The translations under genes and the position numbers were made by a program. Of a stretch of 36,076 nucleotides of DNA, positions 8,244 to 17,355 are shown piece after piece. Position 1 is the first letter of the stretch; every line of letters starts with the position of its first letter. The DNA is from an uncultured Flavobacteriales bacterium (GTDB lineage: Bacteria; Bacteroidota; Bacteroidia; Flavobacteriales_D; Crocinitomicaceae), in the NCBI GenBank assembly GCA_903860985.1, contig CAIOSO010000111.1:1-36076 (forward strand), given 5' to 3'. The notes beneath the pieces were generated by a model. It was not told where the DNA came from. It saw only the letters and a list, made by a program, of their open reading frames with translations, and did not search any database.

Positions 8244-10811
8244 ATGAAAAAATTACTCATCTGCCTATCTCTTTTTGCTTTGCAAGCAAAATTTTACGCT
8301 CAGAGCTACCTCGGACTTGGTTCTAGCAACTATGCTGGTGTCATTGGAAACCAGGTGAATCCTGCAAACTTCGTCGATGGACGCTATAAATTCGACCTGT
8401 TGTTATTCGGCACCAACATAAATATTTACCAAAACTTCGGGTACTTCGACGCGAGTGCTATGCGCACTGCGCAAGGTGGACAGGGATATGGCTGGTACAA
8501 GTCATTTTCGGATCCGAACATTCTAAATTCTTGGTCGAAACCGGATTCTAGTTTTATTGATCGTTTCGTGGTGCACAACTATGATGAAACCTCTACAAAA
8601 ACACTTGGGGCGAACATCAATTTCCAAGTGGATCTTTTGAATACAATGTTCCATATCAACGAGAAAACGGCGATTGGATTTAATGTTCGAAACAGAACCA
8701 TCGTCAATGTAGATAACATGGACCCGAAATTGGCCGTATTAGCTGAAGATGGTTTAGACCACCCCAGCTTATGGAACGCGAAATTTAATGAGCAATTATT
8801 TAATGTCAACTATATGACTTGGTCGGAAGTTGGTTTTAATTACTCACAAGTAGTCATTGACAATAAAGAGCATTTTCTAAAAATTGGAGTAGCTCCAAAA
8901 TTACTAATTGGACATGCGGCTGCTTACGTTTACACAAACGACTTCTCCTACAACTTAAAAAATGAAGATACGTCACAATATCTTTCTGGCACCTTTGATT
9001 ATGGTTATTCAGATAATGCGAATGAGATTATCAATAATGGAATGAACGGTCAAAATCCAACAATTTCTGATATATTACATCCAGCTTCTAAACTTGGTTT
9101 CGGCTTAGACCTTGGTGCAGTGTATGAATGGCGCCCAAAATATGCGAACTTCAAATACGACATGGATGGCGAAACGGATTTATGGCGCAGAAATGAAAAT
9201 AAATACAAACTCCGAGCGGGGCTTTCCATCGTTGATATGGGAAGTATGAAGTTTACAAAAGGTGGTTTAAGTCGTAATTTCGCCGTAAACACATCGAATT
9301 TATTTAATTTACATCGTTTTGAAACTGCAACCAATTTAGAAGGATTTGATGGAGTAATTGACACCTTGATTAATCAATCAACAGCTGCTGGAAATACGGA
9401 TTGGGTTGCTTTACAAGGAACGTCTCAAACGTTTAGAATGCGCACGCCAACGGCGGTAAGTTTTCAATTCGATTACCAGATTTGGAAAGGATTTTATATC
9501 AATGCTACTTCCATGGTAAACATGAACTCAAAAGGAAAAGATACCAAAGTGAAAACAGCAAATCAGTTCTCGATCACTCCAAGTTTTGATAGTCCATACT
9601 TCGGTGTTTATATGCCTATTTCCATGAATCAATATAGTGGAATGAAATATGGTTTAGCAACGCGTATCGGCCCACTCATTTTAGGGATTACCGATATGAA
9701 AACACTCATGGCGAAAAATAAGGTGAGTGGCGTTGAATTTTATGCAGGTGCACGTATACCAATCCTGTATCACCGCGTAAAAGACAAGGACAACGACAAG
9801 GTTTCGAATCGAAAAGATGAGTGTAAAGATGTTCCAGGAACTTGGGCGTTTAAAGGGTGTCCAGATACCGATAACGATGGAATTCCTGATTCAGATGATG
9901 ACTGTATCAACGAACCTGGTACGGCTGAATTCAATGGATGTCCAGATAAAGACGGAGATAAAATCATCGATAAAAAAGATGCCTGTCCAGATGTTGCTGG
10001 ATTGAAAGAATACAAAGGTTGTCCAGACACCGACGGTGACAAAATCATCGATTCTGAGGACGCTTGCCCAACTGTTGCGGGCTTACTTGCACTCAAAGGA
10101 TGTCCAGATCGCGATGCTGACGGTGTGAAAGATGAGGAAGATGCTTGTCCTGATAATGCTGGACCAAAAGAAAACAAAGGTTGTCCGGATAAAGATGCTG
10201 ACGGAGTTTATGACTTCATCGATGAATGTCCAGATCTCGCTGGTCCACAAGAAAATCGTGGTTGTCCTTATAAAGATGGAGACAATGACGGAATCTTAGA
10301 CAAAGATGACGATTGTCCGACCCTAGCTGGACCGACAGCAAATAAAGGTTGTCCGTATAAAGACAGTGATAAAGATGGATTACTTGACAAAGATGATGAT
10401 TGTCCAAATACACCTGGACCAAAATCCAACAAAGGATGTCCGGTGATTGAACAAGCCATTATTGAGGTATTGAAAACAGCATTTGATAATTTAGAGTTTG
10501 AGGTGGCAAAAGATGTCATTTTAGCGGGCTCGAATGTGTCATTAGGTGAATTAGCTGAAGTGTTGAAGAAAAAACCAACCTGGAAACTCGAGATTACTGG
10601 TCATACCGATAGCCAAGGTGATGATACGGCGAACATGTTGCTTTCTAAAAAACGAGCTGAGGCGGTGAAAGCATACCTCGTTTCACAAGGAATCGATGCT
10701 GGACGCTTGAACACATTATATTTTGGTGAAACTAAACCGATTGCAACGAATGACACACCAGAAGGTCGTCAGAAAAACAGACGTGTGGAAATGAAAGTGG
10801 TTTTTGACTAA
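8244..10811 (+). CDS. DUF5723 / thrombospondin type 3 / OmpA-domain outer-membrane protein
   Basis: The 855-residue protein has a Sec signal peptide (cleavage after about residue 20). A DUF5723-like outer-membrane beta-barrel region (to about 510) opens with the family's G-S-S-N-Y-A-G-V and N-P-A-N-F-V-D-G-R motifs. Eight thrombospondin type 3 repeats follow (513-733; D-x-D-x-D-G-I-x-D calcium-binding loops ending in K-G-C-P). The C-terminal OmpA domain (about 745-852) has the peptidoglycan-binding block T-G-H-T-D-S-x-G and the closing N-R-R-V-E motif. It probably ties the outer membrane to peptidoglycan. It is co-transcribed with the 723-aa gene 3 bp upstream and ends at a strong terminator. 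Confidence 0.9.
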   Translation: MKKLLICLSLFALQAKFYAQSYLGLGSSNYAGVIGNQVNPANFVDGRYKFDLLLFGTNINIYQNFGYFDASAMRTAQGGQGYGWYKSFSDPNILNSWSKPDSSFIDRFVVHNYDETSTKTLGANINFQVDLLNTMFHINEKTAIGFNVRNRTIVNVDNMDPKLAVLAEDGLDHPSLWNAKFNEQLFNVNYMTWSEVGFNYSQVVIDNKEHFLKIGVAPKLLIGHAAAYVYTNDFSYNLKNEDTSQYLSGTFDYGYSDNANEIINNGMNGQNPTISDILHPASKLGFGLDLGAVYEWRPKYANFKYDMDGETDLWRRNENKYKLRAGLSIVDMGSMKFTKGGLSRNFAVNTSNLFNLHRFETATNLEGFDGVIDTLINQSTAAGNTDWVALQGTSQTFRMRTPTAVSFQFDYQIWKGFYINATSMVNMNSKGKDTKVKTANQFSITPSFDSPYFGVYMPISMNQYSGMKYGLATRIGPLILGITDMKTLMAKNKVSGVEFYAGARIPILYHRVKDKDNDKVSNRKDECKDVPGTWAFKGCPDTDNDGIPDSDDDCINEPGTAEFNGCPDKDGDKIIDKKDACPDVAGLKEYKGCPDTDGDKIIDSEDACPTVAGLLALKGCPDRDADGVKDEEDACPDNAGPKENKGCPDKDADGVYDFIDECPDLAGPQENRGCPYKDGDNDGILDKDDDCPTLAGPTANKGCPYKDSDKDGLLDKDDDCPNTPGPKSNKGCPVIEQAIIEVLKTAFDNLEFEVAKDVILAGSNVSLGELAEVLKKKPTWKLEITGHTDSQGDDTANMLLSKKRAEAVKAYLVSQGIDAGRLNTLYFGETKPIATNDTPEGRQKNRRVEMKVVFD
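9780..10442 (+). repeat. Eight thrombospondin type 3 repeats (coding)
   Basis: There are eight consecutive units of about 27-29 residues, each with an Asp-rich calcium loop (D-x-D-x-D-G/K-x-x-D), a D-x-C pair, a P-G or A-G turn and a closing G-C-P. The last two begin with Tyr in place of Asp. They form a rigid, calcium-loaded stalk between barrel and OmpA domain. The antisense and alternate-frame open stretches here are shadows of this periodicity. Confidence 0.9.
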
Positions 10812-10836
10812 ATAAAAACCGTAGATAAATAGACTG

Positions 10837-10866
10837 AAAAGGAGGGCAATTGTCCTCCTTTTTTTT
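10837..10866 (+). terminator. Intrinsic terminator after the OmpA/TSP3 gene
   Basis: AAAAGGAGG (10837-10845) pairs with CCTCCTTTT (10854-10862) around an 8-nt GC/AT loop, followed by more T residues. Confidence 0.85.
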
Positions 10867-10892
10867 ATATTAAGGAAATGTTAACGTTTTGC

Positions 10893-10921
10893 TTTGCTAA
10901 ATTAACAGAACTTTAACCTTG
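10893..10921 (+). promoter_or_regulatory. Probable promoter of the TonB-dependent receptor gene
   Basis: TTTG at 10893-10896 lies 17 nt before TAACCTTG (10914-10921), a 7-of-8 match to the Bacteroidota TAnnTTTG -7 element. Transcription would start near 10928, which leaves a normal leader only if translation begins at ATG 10981. Confidence 0.4.
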
Positions 10922-10980
10922 CATTAATTTAATCGTCAATGCTCATGCGTTTCTTTGCGGTTAAATTCAAAGTTAATTAC

Positions 10981-13944
10981 ATGCGTTTAAGCAAATCTCT
11001 TGTATTAGTTAGTTTTCTGCAATTAATTTCATTTATTGGTAACGCTCAATTCGGTATTATATCTGGTAAAATCAGCTCAGATGTAGCCAACGAAGCCATT
11101 TTAGATGCCAAAATTACCGTGCTTGGTGCCGCAAAAGGTGCTTACTCTGATTTAAACGGAGATTTCGTTATTCGGGACATAAACCCCGGTACTTATACCT
11201 TATTAATCAGTGCAGGAGGATACCAAAAAATGGAGATGTCGAATGTTGTGGTCAAATCGAAAGGAAATACCATTATTAATACTTCTTTAACGTATAGTGT
11301 TTCGACAAAACAAGATGTTATCGTTAAAACAAAAGCAAACACAGAGACAACTGTAGGGACTACATTAATGCAGTATAAAAGTAATGTCATGATGGACATT
11401 ATTCCAGCACAACTTATTCAAAGGAGTCCAGATAAAACGGTGGGAGATGCTTTGAAAAAGATAAGTGGTGCGAGTATTCAAGATAATAAGTTCGCCATTA
11501 TTCGAGGATTGAACGACCGTTACAATGCTGCTTATTTAAACGATGCTCCGCTTCCGAGCTCTGAATCCGATAGAAAAGCTTTTGCCTTCGATATTTTTCC
11601 CGTGAACATGTTGGAGAATTTGGCGATTGTAAAAACAGCATCGCCTGATTTACCTGGAGAATTTGCAGGTGGAATTATCCAAATTAAAACAAAAAATATT
11701 CCCGTTGAGAATTTTCAATCGATTTCCATTTCTGGAGGATACAATACTATTACCACTTTCAAAGACCGCAAATATGCGAAAGAAGGTAAGTTAGATTGGC
11801 TTGGACTTGATGACGGATCAAGAGCGATGCCCTCTTCAATTCCATCCGTATTAGATTTCCCATCCTTAATGAGCGATCAAGCAGCATTAGCGAAATCATT
11901 TCAATCAAATTGGAAATTAAGCGATGCTACCTTTATGCCGAACTTTAGCCTTCAATATGCTGGTGGATACCGCAAAGAATTTAAGAATAAAAAAGAGTTT
12001 GGGTTCATAGGTTCCCTTTCTTATAACAAAACCAATAACTATAACGAAACAACTCGTAAATCCTTTACAGATAATTCAGGAGGAGCTGGGACCTCACAAA
12101 TTGAGAATCAGTTTTTTGATAAAGTGTATTCAACACAATTACTGACCGGTTCTATGTTGAATTTGTCCTTAAAGTTAAATGCCAAAAACAGCGTAAGTTT
12201 TAAAAATCTTTATACGATAAATACCGATAACCGTATTATTAATCGTACAGGAGAAAATAATCCGCTAGACCCAAATCCAACTTTGCTTCGCTCAAATGCC
12301 AATTGGATGACGATCAACCAAATCTTCTCTTCCCAGCTAAGTGGGCAACATGCAATTGATAAGGAAGGAAAAATGAAAATTGACTGGATGTTGGGATTAA
12401 GTAACATTCAACGTAGCATTCCAAACCTTCGTAGAAATATTTATTCACGTATGAAGTATGTGAATGATCCAAGTAGTCCGGATTATCATGACACCATGTA
12501 TGTAGCAAACATTTCTCAAACAAATGTCGGACCTGATTACGGTGGAAACATGTTCTTTTCAAATAATAAAGAAAACATGTCAAGCTACAAGGTGAACTTC
12601 ACCAAAGAAGTTTACCAACAAGATTCAACCAAAAAAGAGAAAAAACTAAAATTGGAATTTAAAACAGGTGTTTTCGTTCAATTAAGAAGCCGTGATTTCC
12701 AAGCAAGACAATTAGGGTATACGAAATATGGCGCTGTTGGTGGTGCAACTAATTTCAATACCAACTTACTGTATTTACCCGAGGACTCTATTTTCCAAGT
12801 TCAAAATATGGGACTACTTTCCCCAGGAGTTGGAGGATTTAAATTATCTGATGGAACAAAAGCATCGGATTCGTATACCGCTAATTCACAATTGTACGCG
12901 GGGTACGTTTCAATTATGCAACATTTTGGTAAAAACAAATTCCTTTATGGTGCTAGAATTGAAGATTTTACCCAAAATCTAGATGCCCTTAGAGCTGATA
13001 AATCACCGCTTTCTGTACACATGCATAACTTAGATGTGCTCCCATCGGTAAACTATATTCACAATTTCAGTCTGGAAAAAGTACTTCGTGTTAGTGCCTC
13101 TCAAACATTAAACAGGCCAGAGTATCGAGAATTAGCGCCATTTGCATTTTATGACTTTAACACGCAATTCGTGCTTTCAGGAAATGATTCATTAAAAAGA
13201 GCGAAAATTACAAATGTGGATGTTCGTTACGAATGGTATCCAGGTAAAGGACAAATTATTTCAATTGGTGCCTTTTATAAATACTTCGTTAATCCAATTG
13301 AGCAAATTACACGTCCAGACGTTTTGAATGAGATTTCTTATAAAAATGTTCCGAACGCAACAAACTACGGAATAGAATTCGAAATCAAATCAAATATTGG
13401 TGCTTTACTAAAATTGGATTCTGCTTCAAATTGGAATCAATTTGAATTTTTCTCCAATCTGGGATTCATTCATTCCGTTGTGGATGTGTCTCAGAATATT
13501 GGAACTCCTTATGATTCTCGTCCACTTCAGGGACAATCCCCTTATGTATTGAATAGTGGGATTATCTATAAGACAAACCATAATTTTACATTTGCTTTGA
13601 ATGTGAATCGCGTAGGGTCTAGAATGTACATTTTAGGGAGCGTACTTCAACCTGATATTTGGGAGAAAAGCAGAACATTCTTGGATATGCAAATCGCCAA
13701 ATCCTTCAAAGAAGGGAAATTGGAACTTAAATTAAACTGTCAAAATATCCTGGCACAACGTTTAATCTTCTTTCAAAATAATTATGTAGCAAATGCAAAT
13801 GTTTCTGCATTAAATAAATTAGGCAATTACCTCTTTACAGGTGAATCAAGTGGTCAAAATCGATTTGATAAAAACCAAGATGATTTGATTTGGAATACAA
13901 AATTCGGAAGAACGATTAGTTTTTCTTTGACCTATAAATTCTAA
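10981..13944 (+). CDS. TonB-dependent outer-membrane receptor with carboxypeptidase-regulatory-like domain
   Basis: From ATG 10981 the product has 987 residues. It starts with a Sec signal peptide (cleavage after N-A-Q, residue 23), then a CarboxypepD_reg-like domain (about 25-105; G-x-I-S-G-K-I opening and the G-D-F-x-I-x-x-I-x-P-G-T-Y turn). The plug follows (about 136-236; V-G-D-A-L-K-K-I-S-G, R-G-L-N-D-R-Y, and G-G-I-I-Q-I-K-T-K). The remainder is a 22-strand-type barrel ending in a terminal aromatic strand (S-L-T-Y-K-F). It would import a ligand, unknown here, using TonB energy. An in-frame ATG at 10939 would add 14 residues before the signal peptide and is less likely. The next gene, 135 bp on, encodes a T9SS-secreted protein, a common receptor partner. 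Confidence 0.93.
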   Translation: MRLSKSLVLVSFLQLISFIGNAQFGIISGKISSDVANEAILDAKITVLGAAKGAYSDLNGDFVIRDINPGTYTLLISAGGYQKMEMSNVVVKSKGNTIINTSLTYSVSTKQDVIVKTKANTETTVGTTLMQYKSNVMMDIIPAQLIQRSPDKTVGDALKKISGASIQDNKFAIIRGLNDRYNAAYLNDAPLPSSESDRKAFAFDIFPVNMLENLAIVKTASPDLPGEFAGGIIQIKTKNIPVENFQSISISGGYNTITTFKDRKYAKEGKLDWLGLDDGSRAMPSSIPSVLDFPSLMSDQAALAKSFQSNWKLSDATFMPNFSLQYAGGYRKEFKNKKEFGFIGSLSYNKTNNYNETTRKSFTDNSGGAGTSQIENQFFDKVYSTQLLTGSMLNLSLKLNAKNSVSFKNLYTINTDNRIINRTGENNPLDPNPTLLRSNANWMTINQIFSSQLSGQHAIDKEGKMKIDWMLGLSNIQRSIPNLRRNIYSRMKYVNDPSSPDYHDTMYVANISQTNVGPDYGGNMFFSNNKENMSSYKVNFTKEVYQQDSTKKEKKLKLEFKTGVFVQLRSRDFQARQLGYTKYGAVGGATNFNTNLLYLPEDSIFQVQNMGLLSPGVGGFKLSDGTKASDSYTANSQLYAGYVSIMQHFGKNKFLYGARIEDFTQNLDALRADKSPLSVHMHNLDVLPSVNYIHNFSLEKVLRVSASQTLNRPEYRELAPFAFYDFNTQFVLSGNDSLKRAKITNVDVRYEWYPGKGQIISIGAFYKYFVNPIEQITRPDVLNEISYKNVPNATNYGIEFEIKSNIGALLKLDSASNWNQFEFFSNLGFIHSVVDVSQNIGTPYDSRPLQGQSPYVLNSGIIYKTNHNFTFALNVNRVGSRMYILGSVLQPDIWEKSRTFLDMQIAKSFKEGKLELKLNCQNILAQRLIFFQNNYVANANVSALNKLGNYLFTGESSGQNRFDKNQDDLIWNTKFGRTISFSLTYKF

Positions 13945-14010
13945 GTCTTAACATTATCTTTTTATTACTAGTCTTTCTTCATAATTTCTTAACGATTAGT
14001 TAGTGTAATC

Positions 14011-14025
14011 TTAGGGTTACCCTAA
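14011..14025. promoter_or_regulatory. Palindrome upstream of the T9SS beta-helix gene (possible operator)
   Basis: TTAGGGT-T-ACCCTAA is a perfect 7-bp inverted repeat with a single central base. It lies 55 bp before ATG 14080 in the 135-bp gap after the receptor gene. I see no T-run, so it is not an intrinsic terminator. A dimeric regulator site is plausible; the PhoB-like regulator encoded downstream is one candidate, but nothing in the sequence proves it. Confidence 0.4.
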
Positions 14026-14079
14026 CATAGTATCCACATCGAAGATGGAACTTTGACACAGATATAAAAAGAAAGAATT

Positions 14080-16626
14080 ATGAAAAAATTTACGTTTACT
14101 GCGTTGAGCTTCTGTGTAAGTCTTGCCGCCTTTGGTCAGAGCTTCTTCCAGCCTACCAACTACCGAGGAGCCTTCGCTCCCGCTCCAACAGCTCAATGGA
14201 CAGACTCCTGGACAAATTGGGATCCGCAAAACACGGTCTACCCAAGTTCTAATGTTACTGTGACAGCTGCAATTACGACAAACACTACTTGGACATCCGG
14301 TAATGTTTACTTGTTGCAAGGTCAGATTTATGTTAAAAATGGGGCAACATTGACCATTCAACCAGGAACAATTGTTATGGGTGACAAAACTGTAGCAGGA
14401 TCAGGATTGTTTGTGACTCAAGGTTCTAAATTGGTTGCTGATGGCACGGTGACAAATCCAATTGTATTCACATCAAATCAACCAGTTGGTCAACGTGCCT
14501 TAGGTGATTGGGGTGGGATCATTATTATGGGTAAATCTATCAATAATAATGCTGGTGGAATTGCAAACATTGAAGGTTTAGCTCCAACATTTGATACGCA
14601 ATATGGTGGTGGATTAAATCCAGATGCAAATGATAATTCTGGAGTTTTACGTTATGTTCGTATTGAATTTCCAGGATACGTATATCAACCAAACAAAGAA
14701 ATTAATGGATTAACAATGGGATCTGTTGGACGTGCGACTACCATCGACTTTGTTCAAGTGTCCTTCTCTAATGATGATGCTTACGAATGGTTCGGTGGAA
14801 CGGTAAATTGCCGTCACCTTGTATCTTACCGTAACTTAGATGATGATTTCGATACGGATAATGGATTCTCTGGATTGGTTCAATATTGTTTGGCTGTTCG
14901 TGATCCATTGATTGCTGATAATCCAACCGTTTCTACTTCTGAAGGGTTCGAATCTGATAACGACGCTGCTGGTTCAGCAAATACACCACAAACAGCTGCG
15001 ATGTTCTCTAATGTTACATATGTTGGTCCATTAAGAGGGAATACAGCTGCAACCGTTGCTTCTGGTTTTAGAAGGGGTGCACGTATCCGTCGTAATTCTG
15101 GATTGAAAATCTACAACAGTATCTTTATGGATGGTCTTCGTGGAATTCACATCGATGGAACTGCTTGTGAAGGGAACGCAAATAATGGTGTTTTGAAATA
15201 TAAAAACAACTTAGTTGCGGGTCACCTAACAAATTATTCCGTTGAGAAAAATACGGGAAGTACATTCACGATCGCAACTTGGTTTGGAGCAAATAACAAT
15301 GACTCATTGGCTTCTTCTGCAAACATTTTAACGCTTCCTTATGGTGTGAACAATACGTATTTGAGTCCGGATTTCCGTCCCGTTACTGCTTCAAGTGCCT
15401 TATCAAATATTTCATTCCTTGATGCATCGATTAACCCTGTAACCATTCCTGCTCCAACAACAATCGCTGCAATCAACGTTTGTCAAGGCGCCTCTGCTTC
15501 AGCGCTAACAGCTACAGGAAACCAAGATTGTACAATCAATTGGTATACAACTGCTGCGGGTGGTACAAGCATCCCTGCTCCAACTCCTTCAACAACGACA
15601 GCTGGAACATTTAACTATTATGTAGCGCAAATGAATGCTGCTGGATACGAAGGTCCACGAGTGATGGTAACAGTTACTGTAAATGCATTACCTGCGGCAC
15701 CAGTAATCACTGCAAACGGAGCAACAACGTTCTGTACGGGAGGATCAGTAGATTTAACATCTAGTGCTGCAATTGGAAACGTATGGTCTACAACGGCTAC
15801 AACGGCTTCTATTACAGTAACAACTTCTGGTTCTTACACGGTAACAGTTTCAGATGTAAACGGTTGTACTGCAACTTCAGCTGCAACAACTGTAAACGTA
15901 TCTAACGCTCCAGCTCCAACAATCAATGCAACAGCAACTCAAGCTTGTGAAGGAGATGTAGTAACCATTACCGCTTCAACTTCTGATAGCTACTTATGGT
16001 CAACAGGTGCTACGACTCAAAGTATCGATGTAACTGCAACTGCAACCAACGTAAACGTGGTAACAACGAATGCAAATGCGTGTAACGGTGTTGGTGCTTC
16101 TGCTCCAATTAGCGTAACATTCAATGCAACTCCAACAGCAGCTGGAACAATGACTTTAGCTGGAAATGTTGCAACATTTACCAATACATCTACTGGAGCT
16201 ACTTCTTACTCTTGGGATTTCGGTGACTTCACAAACTCATCTGCTACTGCTCCAGCTCACGCTTATGCTGTGAACGGATCATACACAGTGGTGTTAACAG
16301 CAATCAACGGTAACTGTACCGATACAACGATCTTCTTGGTTGACGTAACGGTTGGATTAAACGAATTGGCTACAAGTTCAAACTTGACTATCTTCCCGAA
16401 TCCAGCAAACGAAACAGTAAACGTTGTTTTCGAACAAAATACCAATGATCTTATTCAAATCGAGTTAATCGATGCAACAGGTCGAGTGATTGCTCAAGTG
16501 AACTCATTGGAAATTGGAATAAATAACCTTTCTTTCAATGTGACGAATCTTTCTTCTGGATTCTACACAGTACGTTTGACTAACGCAAACGGTACTGAGA
16601 ATCAGAAATTAATGGTTCAAAAATAA
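14080..16626 (+). CDS. T9SS-secreted beta-helix/Ig-like/PKD protein with type A sorting domain
   Basis: The 848-residue protein has a Sec signal peptide (cleavage after F-G-Q, residue 20). A right-handed parallel beta-helix-like region (about 60-430) contains G-A-T-L-T-I-Q-P-G-T, G-D-W-G-G-I-I-I-M-G and the N-D-D-A-Y-E-W-F-G-G-T-V-N block seen in many Bacteroidota surface proteins paired with TonB receptors. Ig-like modules follow (about 455-680), then a PKD domain (about 690-765; S-W-D-F-G-D). A type A T9SS C-terminal domain begins at F-P-N-P-A (about 770) and ends in K-L-M-V-Q-K. It is exported through T9SS and probably anchored at or released from the surface. The neighbouring receptor suggests it captures or processes that receptor's ligand. 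Confidence 0.88.
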   Translation: MKKFTFTALSFCVSLAAFGQSFFQPTNYRGAFAPAPTAQWTDSWTNWDPQNTVYPSSNVTVTAAITTNTTWTSGNVYLLQGQIYVKNGATLTIQPGTIVMGDKTVAGSGLFVTQGSKLVADGTVTNPIVFTSNQPVGQRALGDWGGIIIMGKSINNNAGGIANIEGLAPTFDTQYGGGLNPDANDNSGVLRYVRIEFPGYVYQPNKEINGLTMGSVGRATTIDFVQVSFSNDDAYEWFGGTVNCRHLVSYRNLDDDFDTDNGFSGLVQYCLAVRDPLIADNPTVSTSEGFESDNDAAGSANTPQTAAMFSNVTYVGPLRGNTAATVASGFRRGARIRRNSGLKIYNSIFMDGLRGIHIDGTACEGNANNGVLKYKNNLVAGHLTNYSVEKNTGSTFTIATWFGANNNDSLASSANILTLPYGVNNTYLSPDFRPVTASSALSNISFLDASINPVTIPAPTTIAAINVCQGASASALTATGNQDCTINWYTTAAGGTSIPAPTPSTTTAGTFNYYVAQMNAAGYEGPRVMVTVTVNALPAAPVITANGATTFCTGGSVDLTSSAAIGNVWSTTATTASITVTTSGSYTVTVSDVNGCTATSAATTVNVSNAPAPTINATATQACEGDVVTITASTSDSYLWSTGATTQSIDVTATATNVNVVTTNANACNGVGASAPISVTFNATPTAAGTMTLAGNVATFTNTSTGATSYSWDFGDFTNSSATAPAHAYAVNGSYTVVLTAINGNCTDTTIFLVDVTVGLNELATSSNLTIFPNPANETVNVVFEQNTNDLIQIELIDATGRVIAQVNSLEIGINNLSFNVTNLSSGFYTVRLTNANGTENQKLMVQK

Positions 16627-16638
16627 ATTTACACTTAC

Positions 16639-16671
16639 GGCTGCTAGACCAAGTCTAGCAGCCTTTTTTTT
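16639..16671 (+). terminator. Strong intrinsic terminator between the T9SS gene and the response regulator
   Basis: GGCTGCTAGAC (16639-16649) and GTCTAGCAGCC (16653-16663) form a perfect 11-bp stem, followed by eight T residues. It ends only about 7 nt before ATG 16678. Confidence 0.92.
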
Positions 16672-16677
16672 ATACCC

Positions 16678-17355
16678 ATGGATAATTCAAAAGGACATAC
16701 TATTTTAATCGTTGATGATGAACCAGATATCCTTGAGTTTCTTTCCTATAATATCCGCAAGGAAGGATTTAAAGTTTTTGTAGCGTCAAATGGACAAGAA
16801 GCTCTGCGCATTGTTCAGCAAATCAATCCATCACTCATTCTCTTAGATGTGATGATGCCCATCATGGATGGAATTGAAACGTGTCAAATCATTCGTAAAG
16901 ATTTAAACCTCACTCAACCAATCATTGCTTTTCTAACTGCACGAACAGAAGATTACGCTCAAATTGCAGGCTTTGAAGCTGGAGCTGATGATTACATCAA
17001 TAAACCAATAAGACCAAGGTTGCTATTGAGTAAAATCGAATCATTACTCCGAAGAACAAAGAATTCAGAAAAACAAATAGAATCAAATATCCAGATTGAC
17101 CGAGATCGCTTTCTAGTGATCGTGAATGGTGAATCTTTAACCCTGCCAAAAAAAGAATTTGAGTTACTCGAATTACTGGCAAGTAGACCAGGAAAAGTAT
17201 TCAATAGAGACCAAATTCTATCTGTCGTTTGGGGCAACGAAACCATTGTTGGTGAAAGAACAATTGATGTACACATAAGAAAATTACGTGAAAAGCTTGG
17301 AGATGATTATATTCGCACTATAAAAGGAGTCGGATATACTTTCAAGGATAAATGA
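16678..17355 (+). CDS. OmpR/PhoB-family response regulator
   Basis: This is a 225-residue two-domain regulator. The receiver domain (1-120) carries the acidic pair Asp13-Asp14, phospho-acceptor Asp57 in L-L-D-V-M-M-P, Thr87 and Lys109 in the N-K-P-I motif. The C-terminal winged helix (about 130-225) shows L-T-x-K-E-F-E-L-L and the R-T-I-D-V-H-I-R-K-L-R-x-K-L-G recognition-helix block, ending G-V-G-Y-T-F. This fits the PhoB/RprY type of Bacteroidota. Its TGA overlaps the ATG of the kinase gene (17352-17355), so the pair is coupled. It begins about 7 nt after a strong terminator, so its mRNA must come from read-through or a very close start. Confidence 0.93.
   Translation: MDNSKGHTILIVDDEPDILEFLSYNIRKEGFKVFVASNGQEALRIVQQINPSLILLDVMMPIMDGIETCQIIRKDLNLTQPIIAFLTARTEDYAQIAGFEAGADDYINKPIRPRLLLSKIESLLRRTKNSEKQIESNIQIDRDRFLVIVNGESLTLPKKEFELLELLASRPGKVFNRDQILSVVWGNETIVGERTIDVHIRKLREKLGDDYIRTIKGVGYTFKDK

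Noticed and set aside
9770..10519. Several overlapping minus-strand and alternate-frame ORFs over the TSP3 region
   Set aside because: They reproduce the period of the calcium-binding repeats and have no start context or domain; the plus-strand gene fully explains the region.
10939..10980. Upstream ATG for the TonB-dependent receptor
   Set aside because: It adds 14 residues before a complete signal peptide starting at 10981 and would leave almost no leader after the likely promoter.
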